Assembly: GCA_028817635.1 (NCBI GenBank)
Contig: JAPPPH010000076.1
Span: forward strand, 1-8,960
Direction of reading: 5' to 3'
From: Verrucomicrobiales bacterium
GTDB taxonomy: Bacteria; Verrucomicrobiota; Verrucomicrobiia; Limisphaerales; UBA1096
Length of the DNA stretch: 8,960 nt
Part shown: one piece after another, positions 1 through 6,041 of the stretch
Position numbering within the stretch: position 1 is the stretch's first letter
Layout of the letters: every line of letters starts with the position of its first letter
Notes under the pieces: generated by a model
What the model was told of the DNA's origin: nothing
The model's database searches: none
Seen by the model: only the letters and a program-made list of their open reading frames with translations
Program-made: the position numbers and the translations under genes

Positions 1-33
1 ATCGGCAACAACGGTCCGTTCGCCAAGAAATAG
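1..33 (+). CDS. C-terminal end of an unidentified gene (partial, 5' cut by window)
   Basis: Frame 1 reads ten codons, IGNNGPFAKK, and then TAG at 31-33. The next gene on the other strand stops at 51, so the two would converge with a gap of about 17 bases, which fits the tight packing seen elsewhere in the window. Too little is visible to name a family, and a chance open stretch of this length is possible. No hairpin terminator is evident between 34 and 50. Confidence 0.3.
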   Translation: MGNNGPFAKK

Positions 34-50
34 CGCCTAGGAAAGCGGCT

Positions 51-2168
51 TTATTCGGCGATACCCAGGTCGTTTAGGAAGGGCTTGAGTGAGCGGGGGC
101 GGCCGAGGAATTTCTCGATCGAGTCGTTGACGTCTCGGGAGTCGCCGACCTCGTAAATCTCGCGGCGCAGACGCATGCCCGCCTTTTTGTCGTAGTACCG
201 ATTCGGAGCCGTCTCGAAAACCGTGGCCATGTCCGCCGAGATGGCATCCGCCCAAGCGTAGCCGTAGTAGCCGGCGTCGTAGCCCATCAGGTGCCCAAAG
301 TAGCCAACGAAAGAGGTGTTGTCCTGCGGCTTCATGTAAACGTCCTCGGTGATCTGGTGCGACAGCGCAACCGGGTCGACGGCGTTGGCCTCGTCCGCAC
401 TTAACGTGTGCAGCCCAAGGTCGACCAGCCCGTACGAAAGTTGGCGGCGATAGTGCCGCGCGATGGTCGCCTTCTTGGCCTCCTGCAGTTTATCGAGAAC
501 GGATTGCGGGATCTTAACGGATGGATCGCGGTAGTCCGCTGCGAACGCATCGAGCACGGTCTTGTCCCAGATCCAGTTTTCGAGCATCTGCGACGGCGCC
601 TCGACAAAGTCACGCGGCACGCTCGTGCCAGCGAAGCGGCTGAATTTCGTGCGGGTCAAAATACCGTGCAGCGCGTGGCCAAACTCATGGAACAGCGTCT
701 CGACATTGTCGTGCGAGAGCAGCGAGGGCTTGTCTTTGCCCGGAGTCGGGAAATTGCAGATTAGCGCCACGGTGGGCCGCTGATAGTGGCCGCTTGGCAG
801 TCGCTTGCCGGAGATGAGCGGAAACATCGCGAAGTGATTGAACTTACCCTCGCGCGGGAACATGTCTAGGTACAACGCGCCAAGCGGCTCGCCCGACAGT
901 GAGTCGTAAACTAGGTGCAGCGTGACCTTTTCGTTCCACTTGTAGTCCGGCTTGGCCTCGACGATCTTCAATCGAAAGATCTCCTCGTACACCCGGAACA
1001 TGCCCTGCAGCGTCTGCTCGTAAGGGAAAAAGACGCGCAACTGCTCGGCATCGACGGAGAACTTCTCCTTCTTGTAGAGGTTCTCGTAATAAAAAATATC
1101 CCACATGTGGACGATGGCATTCGGGTCTCCGGTCTCCGCCTGCTTGATTTTGGTGAACTCCGCCATCTCGGCCTTCCACTTCGGCTCGAGGCCGCGCTTG
1201 AGGTTAATCAAAAAGTCACTCGCGGTTTTTCCGTCGCCGGCCATTTTGACCTCACAGCGGTAATCGGCCCACGTCTCGTAGCCGAGCTTGTTGGCGATCA
1301 CGGCGCGGAGTTGCAGCACCTTTTTTAGCAGTGGAACATTCTTGTCGCTGGCCAGAACCAATCGCTCGGCGGAAAAACGGATGCGCGTCTGCTCCACCTT
1401 CGCGCTGCGCAAAATGTTGAGATAATGAAAGGTCACGTTGGCCTGCAGCGTGTATTCGTCGTCGCCGGTTTTGACCTGCTCGAGGAACGACTCCGGCAAT
1501 CCCTCAAGCTCAGCCTTGGTGAACTTGAGTGATTTTTTGGCGTTGGTGATGTTGGTGCGAAACTCCGTCGTCGCCGCGGCAAGCTCCTTGCGAAGTGCCT
1601 CTACCTCATCACGCTCGGCCTTGGCCAGGTGCAATCCGGCCCGGCGATAGTCGCGCAGAGTCTGCTCGAGGAGCCGCTTGGCCTCGCCCTTCAGGCTTGG
1701 CTTGGTGTCGGCGTAGGCCTTCACGGCGCGGTAGACATCCTCGCGGTAATCCAGCCCGACCGCCCACTCGTCCACCTTCTTTATCGCCTCTGTCGCCTTG
1801 GCCCGGTGCTCGGCATTCTCGCTGGTTTCCTTGAGCATGTAGGTGCGATTGGCCACCAGCGACACCTCGAACGACATGTCGTCCAGCGCACCGATGGTGT
1901 TCTCGAACGTCACCTGCCTTGGCGTGAGTTTGCCGATGGCGGCGAGCTTGGCGTTGGCTGCCTCGATGGCGGCGTCCACCGCGTCCAGCGAGGCCTGCGG
2001 GGATCGCTCGAACGGGGGCAGCGAAACGATCGAGCCGTGGCGCTCCGCGATACTTTCAAACTTGGCCCAGTCGGCGGAGAATTCCGCCTCCGGCGCGAGG
2101 CTGATGGTCGGGGAGGAACAGGCAACAAGCGTGCCCAACATCGCGAGGAGAACCGTACGAAAAGTCAT
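51..2168 (-). CDS. M3-family zinc oligopeptidase, predicted lipoprotein (oligopeptidase A / Dcp-like)
   Basis: The product is a thimet-oligopeptidase-like metallopeptidase that cleaves short peptides. The ATG at 2168 gives 705 residues, close to the usual size for the family. A GTG three codons upstream (2177) is possible, but the ATG puts a compact signal sequence right at the start. Residues 1-17 are Arg4, a hydrophobic core and a lipobox LVAC with Cys17 followed by Ser-Ser, which predicts a lipid-anchored outer-membrane protein. The zinc site is HEFGH at about 494-498. The third ligand is the Glu of DFVEAPSQ at about 523, 29 residues after the first His, the same spacing as in neurolysin. 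The substrate-binding Tyr/Gly segment GYDAGYYGY is at about 629-637. The helical N-terminal half is intact and no frameshift is seen. The methyltransferase gene ends 43 bases upstream on the same strand, so co-transcription is plausible. No good Shine-Dalgarno sequence is visible. The family call is firm. The exact specificity (OpdA or Dcp) is not decidable from the sequence. Confidence 0.93.
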   Translation of the reverse strand: MTFRTVLLAMLGTLVACSSPTISLAPEAEFSADWAKFESIAERHGSIVSLPPFERSPQASLDAVDAAIEAANAKLAAIGKLTPRQVTFENTIGALDDMSFEVSLVANRTYMLKETSENAEHRAKATEAIKKVDEWAVGLDYREDVYRAVKAYADTKPSLKGEAKRLLEQTLRDYRRAGLHLAKAERDEVEALRKELAAATTEFRTNITNAKKSLKFTKAELEGLPESFLEQVKTGDDEYTLQANVTFHYLNILRSAKVEQTRIRFSAERLVLASDKNVPLLKKVLQLRAVIANKLGYETWADYRCEVKMAGDGKTASDFLINLKRGLEPKWKAEMAEFTKIKQAETGDPNAIVHMWDIFYYENLYKKEKFSVDAEQLRVFFPYEQTLQGMFRVYEEIFRLKIVEAKPDYKWNEKVTLHLVYDSLSGEPLGALYLDMFPREGKFNHFAMFPLISGKRLPSGHYQRPTVALICNFPTPGKDKPSLLSHDNVETLFHEFGHALHGILTRTKFSRFAGTSVPRDFVEAPSQMLENWIWDKTVLDAFAADYRDPSVKIPQSVLDKLQEAKKATIARHYRRQLSYGLVDLGLHTLSADEANAVDPVALSHQITEDVYMKPQDNTSFVGYFGHLMGYDAGYYGYAWADAISADMATVFETAPNRYYDKKAGMRLRREIYEVGDSRDVNDSIEKFLGRPRSLKPFLNDLGIAE

Positions 2169-2211
2169 GTGCCGCACGCTACCGCCGGCAGCCGGCTACG
2201 CTCAAGCAGAT

Positions 2212-3105
2212 TCAGGGGGTGAGTATCCCGGTCGATGCCGCTTGGCCAAGCGCTGGCGTATCCACGCGACGGGCCTTGATCGCCACGTACGGCGGCACGT
2301 AGTGGCTGCGGTGCCGAAAGCTCCCCGGCTCGGCCCCGGCGTTGCCGTGGTTCGGTTCCGCCAAGTCCTCAATCACGAAGCCCGCCCGGCACAGTCCGCC
2401 GATCAATTCCTCCCAGCGATGCACGAACTCCAGCGCCCCCTTCTCACGATGTTCAAAGTCACCCTGCAACGGCGGCAGTGGCCCCTTGTCGTAGTAACTT
2501 TGCGTGACCGCATAGCCACTCGGGAACGGCGTCGGTGCCGCCTGCAGGTTCGTCGGCTGCTTGTGCTGGCTCAGATATTGCCCCCCCGCCCTCAGCACTC
2601 GGGCAATCTCATCGTACACCTTGGCCAAGTTTGGAACATAACAGGTGCTGACCGGCTGGCTGACCAGATCAAACGAGGCGTTGGCCAGCATCGAGAGGTC
2701 ATCCATCGACCCGACGAGCGCGGTCAACTTCAGGCCGCGCTCGTTGGCCACGCGCTTATCCTGCTCGATCATCTCCGGGCTGATATCCACCACCGTGACC
2801 ACCGCCCCCGCTGCAGCGTACAGCGGCGCCTGCAACCCGCCGCCACCGGCAAGGCAAAGTACCTGTTTACCTTCGAGCCCGCCCGAGATCCAGCCGCGCC
2901 CATTGATCGCCTTTGACGGATTCTCGAACTCCTTATCGCGCGCCGTGCGCGTGTGCAGTCGCCCCTGCTGAACTCGCTCGTCCCAGACTCGCCGATTGTG
3001 GTCCTGTGCCAAATCCACGCGGGCGTTGTAGCCCCGGCGCCGCGCTTGGCCAAGCGCTTGGTTTGAAAAGAGAATGGTCCCGGCTGTTTTCACAACCGGG
3101 ACCAT
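2212..3105 (-). CDS. Class I SAM-dependent methyltransferase
   Basis: This is a Rossmann-fold methyltransferase of 297 residues if the ATG at 3105 is used. The SAM-binding motif I is VLCLAGGGG (82-90), followed by an acidic strand end VTVVDIS (103-109), SMDDLSM (133-139) and FDLV (145-148). The C-terminal half has HRWEELIGGLCRAGF (229-243), typical of small-molecule methyltransferases. The substrate is unknown. The start is uncertain. The recognisable family sequence begins around 31-35 (DLAQDHNRRVW), so the GTG at 3018 is a realistic alternative. The ATG at 3105 lies in the foot of a strong hairpin and has no Shine-Dalgarno sequence. Two copies of the dispersed palindrome lie in frame just outside the conserved domain, giving ALGQA at 17-21 and again at 285-289, so the last 15 or so residues look like an added tail. 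It is divergent from the helicase and upstream of the M3 peptidase gene. Confidence 0.85.
   Translation of the reverse strand: MVPVVKTAGTILFSNQALGQARRRGYNARVDLAQDHNRRVWDERVQQGRLHTRTARDKEFENPSKAINGRGWISGGLEGKQVLCLAGGGGLQAPLYAAAGAVVTVVDISPEMIEQDKRVANERGLKLTALVGSMDDLSMLANASFDLVSQPVSTCYVPNLAKVYDEIARVLRAGGQYLSQHKQPTNLQAAPTPFPSGYAVTQSYYDKGPLPPLQGDFEHREKGALEFVHRWEELIGGLCRAGFVIEDLAEPNHGNAGAEPGSFRHRSHYVPPYVAIKARRVDTPALGQAASTGILTP
2239..2252. repeat. Dispersed palindrome, copy 1 (14-bp core)
   Basis: A perfect 14-bp palindrome CGCTTGGCCAAGCG. The flanking base on the left (2238) breaks the 16-bp form. It sits within the last 16 codons of the methyltransferase, in the frame that gives ALGQA at residues 285-289. 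Its match to the other copies is far beyond what chance would give in 9 kb. Confidence 0.85.
3042..3064 (-). repeat. Dispersed palindrome, copy 2 (perfect 16-mer, extended to 23 nt)
   Basis: Positions 3042-3057 are the perfect palindrome GCGCTTGGCCAAGCGC. On the minus strand it is preceded by AAACCAA, giving a 23-nt sequence identical to the plus-strand copy at 3304-3326. The extension makes a second, overlapping palindrome, CCAAGCGCTTGG (3050-3061), so the unit is really CCAAG/CTTGG half-sites alternating around CG and direct joins. In the methyltransferase frame it reads NQALGQA at residues 15-21. Confidence 0.9.
3074..3105 (-). promoter_or_regulatory. Strong hairpin at the head of the methyltransferase ORF, attenuator- or terminator-like
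   Basis: The arms ATGGTCCCGG (3074-3083) and CCGGGACCAT (3096-3105) are a perfect 10-bp inverted repeat. After one mismatch, three more pairs close on a TTTC loop. On the minus strand the stem is followed by the pyrimidine-rich TCTCTTTTC, as in an intrinsic terminator. There is no minus-strand gene further right that would need terminating, so a leader attenuator, or a structure masking the ATG at 3103-3105, is more likely than a gene end. The geometry is read directly from the sequence. The function is inferred. Confidence 0.5.
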
Positions 3106-3376
3106 CTATGAGCAATAAGCATTAAGCTTATTTTCGGACGTGCACTAAACCGCAACCGTTATGACACACGCCCAAATTTGTATTCACAAACCATTGCCTA
3201 TCAATGAGTTCAGCGGTTTGTTGCTCGGCAAACGAAAAAGTATTGCATTAAAAATATTATGCAAGCGGTTTTTTCGGTTTTTTTTGATCCTCAATTTCCA
3301 TCAAAACCAAGCGCTTGGCCAAGCGCAGGCGGTTTTGCGTTTCATCGCAGTGATGTTTCTGTTACCCATCCCCGCC
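3106..3376. other. AT-rich divergent intergenic/leader region between methyltransferase and helicase
   Basis: This is the most AT-rich stretch in the window and lies between divergently transcribed genes, so both promoters should be here, but I find no pair of -35/-10 boxes with good sequence and spacing. It holds two small dyads: AATAAGC and GCTTATT arms at 3114-3120 and 3126-3132, and TTGCAT and ATGCAA arms at 3243-3248 and 3259-3264 around an AT core. It also holds two T-tracts at about 3269-3284 and the 23-nt palindromic repeat at 3304-3326. The helicase frame stays open back to an ATG at 3161, but that extension is basic and hydrophobic and unlike the family, so I treat it as untranslated leader. 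No RNA gene is recognised. Confidence 0.55.
3304..3326 (+). repeat. Dispersed palindrome, copy 3 (perfect 16-mer, extended to 23 nt)
   Basis: Positions 3311-3326 are the perfect palindrome GCGCTTGGCCAAGCGC, preceded by AAACCAA. The 23 nt are an exact inverted copy of 3042-3064, and the AAACCAA ends of both copies face each other across the divergent intergenic region. It lies about 50 bases before the helicase start, in frame with it (NQALGQA if translated), but probably in the untranslated leader. Confidence 0.9.
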
Positions 3377-4624
3377 ATGTCCTTCAATTCACTGGGACTT
3401 TCCGACACCGTTCTCAAGGGGATTCGTGCGATGGGTTATGAAGATCCGACGCCGATTCAGCTCCGCGGCATCCCGCTAATCCTCGAAGGCCGAGACGTGA
3501 TCGGAAGCGCACAAACCGGCACCGGCAAAACGGCGGCGTTTGGTTTGCCCATCCTGACCAAGCTCGATAAGCCGGGCGACCAACCCCGAGCCCTGATCCT
3601 TGAGCCGACCCGGGAACTGGCCTCGCAGGTCGAGACGGCATTCCGCGATTTCTCCCGTTACTCGAAACTCCGGACCACGGTGCTCTACGGCGGCGTCAAG
3701 TATGGCAAACAGACGGATGCCCTCCAGACCGGGACGGACATCATCGTGGCCACGCCCGGCCGACTGCTCGACCACCTCTCGCAACGCAACACCACGCTCA
3801 AGCACCTGGAGTATCTCGTGCTCGACGAAGCAGACCGGATGCTGGACATGGGCTTCATGCCGGACGTCAAAAAGATCATCCAGAAATGCCCGGATAACCG
3901 GCATACCTCCCTGTTTTCCGCGACCATCCCGCCGATCATCGAGACGCTCATCCAGTGGGCGATGAAAGACCCGGAAACGGTGGAGATCGGGATGCGCCGC
4001 TCCGTGGCCGAAACGATTTCGCACGCGGTTTACCCGGTGGCATTCGATCAAAAAGATGAGCTGGTACTGGAGCTATTGGGCAAGGTGGACTTCGACTCGG
4101 TGATTGTCTTTTGCCGCACAAAAGTAGGCGCAGACAAGGTCGGTCGACTGCTCAAAAAGGAAAACCACTCGGTGGCTATTCTCCACTCCAACCGCACACA
4201 GGCCGAGCGGGAGCGGTCACTAAAGGGCTTCCGCGATGGTAAATACGAGGTGCTCGTGGCGACAGACATCGCCTCACGCGGACTGGACATTGCCAACGTC
4301 AGTCACGTGGTAAACTACGACGTGCCGCAACACCCCGAGGACTACGTACACCGCATCGGGCGCACCGGCCGTGCGGCGGCAAGCGGCGATGCCTTCACCA
4401 TCATGGTCGCCGAGGATCGACAACACATGGAGGCGATCGAGCGATTCATTGGCAAAAAAATCAAACGCGAGAAAATGGACGACTTCGACTACAAGTACAC
4501 CGCGCTGTTTGATGACGGAAAACGCGGTGGCATGCCACGCTTCCGTGGCGGTGCCGTGGGCCGGGGATATTCCTTTGGCATGTCCACCCGCGGCAAGGGC
4601 GGAGGCCGGAAACGCCGACGCTAA
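3377..4624 (+). CDS. DEAD-box ATP-dependent RNA helicase, RhlE-like
   Basis: An ATP-dependent RNA helicase that remodels RNA in the cytoplasm (ribosome assembly, mRNA decay or cold adaptation in relatives). From the ATG at 3377 it is 415 residues and has the full motif set: Q-motif GYEDPTPIQ (20-28), Walker A AQTGTGKT (45-52), PTRELA (77-82), TPGR (126-129), DEAD (150-153), SAT (181-183), VFCRTK (244-249), ATDIASRGLDI (295-305) and HRIGRTGR (325-332). The tail from about 382 is rich in Arg and Gly and ends RKRRR, the usual RNA-binding extension of RhlE-type proteins. The start was chosen because MSFNSLGLSDTVL is where family members begin. ATGs at 3353 and 3161 are in frame but add atypical sequence. 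There is no clear Shine-Dalgarno sequence. The long AT-rich leader could carry regulation, as in cold-induced helicases, but that is inference. The stop overlaps that of the convergent gene. Confidence 0.95.
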   Translation: MSFNSLGLSDTVLKGIRAMGYEDPTPIQLRGIPLILEGRDVIGSAQTGTGKTAAFGLPILTKLDKPGDQPRALILEPTRELASQVETAFRDFSRYSKLRTTVLYGGVKYGKQTDALQTGTDIIVATPGRLLDHLSQRNTTLKHLEYLVLDEADRMLDMGFMPDVKKIIQKCPDNRHTSLFSATIPPIIETLIQWAMKDPETVEIGMRRSVAETISHAVYPVAFDQKDELVLELLGKVDFDSVIVFCRTKVGADKVGRLLKKENHSVAILHSNRTQAERERSLKGFRDGKYEVLVATDIASRGLDIANVSHVVNYDVPQHPEDYVHRIGRTGRAAASGDAFTIMVAEDRQHMEAIERFIGKKIKREKMDDFDYKYTALFDDGKRGGMPRFRGGAVGRGYSFGMSTRGKGGGRKRRR

Positions 4625-5400
4625 AGCCAACCCCTCAGCTTGTAATAAACCCACCCCACCTGCTCATGCATGTAGCAGGCTAACTGTTCGAATCCGCTGT
4701 CGTGGGGGACAGGATAAAATATCCACATGTTTTCCAATGCGCTAATTCCCTGCAAATCCGATCCCACTGGGACAACTTCCAAACCGACCTGCTCGAATAG
4801 CGCCTTGGATCGCCGCATGTGCCAGGCAGATGTCACCAGCGCAATTTTTTTCCAGCCGTGCTTCTCCGCCAACACCTTCGTATTCACTGCCTCATCCCGC
4901 GTGTGTAAATTCACGCCCAAGTCGTAAATCGGTTTATCGAACGGTTTCCACGTCTCCAACCAGTTTTTTAGCAGCACCCCTTCGCTGATCTGTTTCCCGT
5001 TTTCCCAATAGCCGCCACCACCGGTAACGAGCGCGTCGCCCTTCCCCAGCCGAACGAGTTCGGCGGCGGTCAAAATCCGATCTGCCGCGTCGTGAAGTTC
5101 GATTTCAAATGTCCCGGTTGAAACGTGGCTGTGGCCACCCCCGAGTACGACCACGGCATCGCATTTTGGGATAGCCATCAAATCCTCCACGACATAGGGC
5201 CTCTCCAGAGTGGAGAGCAGATAAGCCGGCAGTTTCGTGCCACCGACGATGCTGATCCCCAGCGCCAAGCCACCGGTGAACAGCGCCTGTCGTTTGTCGT
5301 TTTTGCGGATGGACCTATAGCAGGCGACCAACAAAACGGCCCAAATAAAACCGATTGGCTCGAACAACCGGCCAACCGTTTTGGACAGAAAATACATCAT
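4621..5400 (-). CDS. Membrane-anchored DUF218/YdcF-family protein (ElyC/SanA-like)
   Basis: 259 residues from the ATG at 5400; a second ATG follows directly. Two hydrophobic segments at about 11-28 and 39-58 precede the DUF218 domain, giving the layout of ElyC-type proteins, an envelope family linked to peptidoglycan or lipid-carrier metabolism in E. coli. The catalytic reaction of the family is not established. Domain landmarks are AVVVLGGG (82-89), ALVTGGGG (123-130), NLHTRDEAVNT (164-174), LVTSAWHMRRS (188-198) and the closing HEQVGWVYYKLRGWL (245-259). The frame is open to a TTG at 5478, but those 26 residues are not family-like and would nearly reach the divergent gene. Its TAG overlaps by 4 nt the TAA of the convergent helicase. 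The family call is strong. The function is only by analogy. Confidence 0.88.
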   Translation of the reverse strand: MMYFLSKTVGRLFEPIGFIWAVLLVACYRSIRKNDKRQALFTGGLALGISIVGGTKLPAYLLSTLERPYVVEDLMAIPKCDAVVVLGGGHSHVSTGTFEIELHDAADRILTAAELVRLGKGDALVTGGGGYWENGKQISEGVLLKNWLETWKPFDKPIYDLGVNLHTRDEAVNTKVLAEKHGWKKIALVTSAWHMRRSKALFEQVGLEVVPVGSDLQGISALENMWIFYPVPHDSGFEQLACYMHEQVGWVYYKLRGWL

Positions 5401-5489
5401 GCGGCCGGGATGCTTGGTCGAAACCGAACCGTTGCCCAGCAAAAACGGTGGATTGAATTTCCGCAGCCAAGCGAGCAATCTCCGTGCGA

Positions 5490-6041
5490 ATGAAGACAGG
5501 GAAATTCATCACCATTTTTTACGTCTGGCTGGCTAGCTTCGCGCTTGGCCAAGCGGCGAACCAGCTGCCGCTGTCGATCGAGACTCTGGCAGACAAGGCG
5601 GACGCAGTAGTGCACGGCAAGGTCACCGGCATGATCTGCAAACGCGATGCCACGGGACGAATCTTCACTGAGGTGCGATTGAAACTGACCGAGACGCTGA
5701 AAGGTAAACCAAGCGGTGAGGAGTTCCGACTGGTACACGGCGGAGGCATCCTTGGCGGGAAGCGATCACGCTCGGTGGCTGACCCGAAATTTAAGGTAGG
5801 CGAAGAGGTGGTCGTTTTTGTAGTGTTCAACAGCCGGGGCGAGGCAGTTCCGATTGGCATGAACCAGGGACGATTTGAAGTGTTCCGGCCGACCGAACCC
5901 GGCGAAGCGATGGTGCGCAATCCGTTTCACGGCTTGGTCAAGCGGAACGATGCACGGGCGGTATTCAAGCGGGCGCTTAGCCAAGCGCAACCACTGATCC
6001 TATCGGAACTTAAGCGCCGGATACGGAGGGCGGCCAAGTGA
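5490..6041 (+). CDS. Small secreted protein, OB-fold-like, partner of the downstream metalloprotease
   Basis: 183 residues from the ATG at 5490; a GTG at 5484 adds two residues. A signal peptide is clear: Lys2 and Lys5, a hydrophobic core at 6-17, then ALGQA-A (18-23) as the signal-peptidase I cleavage region. The dispersed palindrome encodes this cleavage segment. The mature part, LPLSIETLADKADAVVHGKV and the following TEVRLKLTETLKGK and VGEEVVVFV strands, resembles the small beta-rich secreted proteins often found beside matrixin-type proteases in delta-proteobacteria and Verrucomicrobia. I know no assigned function; inhibitor, chaperone or co-secreted factor are guesses. A second, one-mismatch palindrome copy encodes ALSQA (162-166) near a basic C-terminus (KRRIRRAAK). 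The stop TGA overlaps the GTG start of the protease gene, so the two are almost certainly one operon. Confidence 0.82.
   Translation: MKTGKFITIFYVWLASFALGQAANQLPLSIETLADKADAVVHGKVTGMICKRDATGRIFTEVRLKLTETLKGKPSGEEFRLVHGGGILGGKRSRSVADPKFKVGEEVVVFVVFNSRGEAVPIGMNQGRFEVFRPTEPGEAMVRNPFHGLVKRNDARAVFKRALSQAQPLILSELKRRIRRAAK
5542..5555. repeat. Dispersed palindrome, copy 4 (14-bp core, encodes signal cleavage region)
   Basis: A perfect CGCTTGGCCAAGCG. The base pair outside it (5541/5556) no longer matches. It falls in the ALGQA frame at residues 18-22 of the small secreted protein, exactly where signal peptidase is predicted to cut. Confidence 0.88.
5973..5988. repeat. Dispersed palindrome, copy 5 (16-mer with one substitution)
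   Basis: GCGCTTAGCCAAGCGC differs from the 16-bp consensus only at 5979 (A for G). It is in the same reading frame as the other coding copies and gives ALSQA at residues 162-166, about 20 residues before the end of the small secreted protein. Confidence 0.85.
6025..6030 (+). promoter_or_regulatory. Shine-Dalgarno sequence for the metalloprotease
   Basis: GGAGGG ends 7 bases before the GTG at 6038 and lies inside the last codons of the upstream gene. It is the best ribosome binding site in the window. Together with the GTGA stop/start overlap it fixes the GTG as the start and points to translational coupling. Confidence 0.8.

Noticed and set aside
2620..2629. CTTGGCCAAG, a 10-bp core of the palindrome
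   Set aside because: It lacks the outer GCG/CGC bases, is in a different reading frame (NLAKV inside a conserved part of the methyltransferase), and is short enough to be coincidental.
1843..2916. A 357-codon open frame on the plus strand
   Set aside because: It runs antisense across two real genes and their junction, matches no family, and has the Arg/Pro-rich look of a shadow frame in GC-rich coding DNA.
3243..3264. TTGCAT / ATGCAA dyad followed by T-tracts as an intrinsic terminator
   Set aside because: The arms are only 6 bp and AT-rich and there is no gene to terminate. It was kept only as a feature of the leader region.
3476..4051. A 191-codon open frame antisense to the helicase
   Set aside because: It lies wholly opposite the conserved helicase core and is a codon-bias shadow.
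5401..5478. N-terminal extension of the DUF218 gene to a TTG at 5478
   Set aside because: The extra 26 residues are not family-like and would place the start almost on top of the divergent gene's start. ATG 5400 gives the expected membrane-segment start.
5931..5945. GGCTTGGTCAAGCGG, palindrome-like
   Set aside because: It has a mismatch in the centre and the wrong frame (HGLVKR). It might be a decayed copy but cannot be separated from chance.
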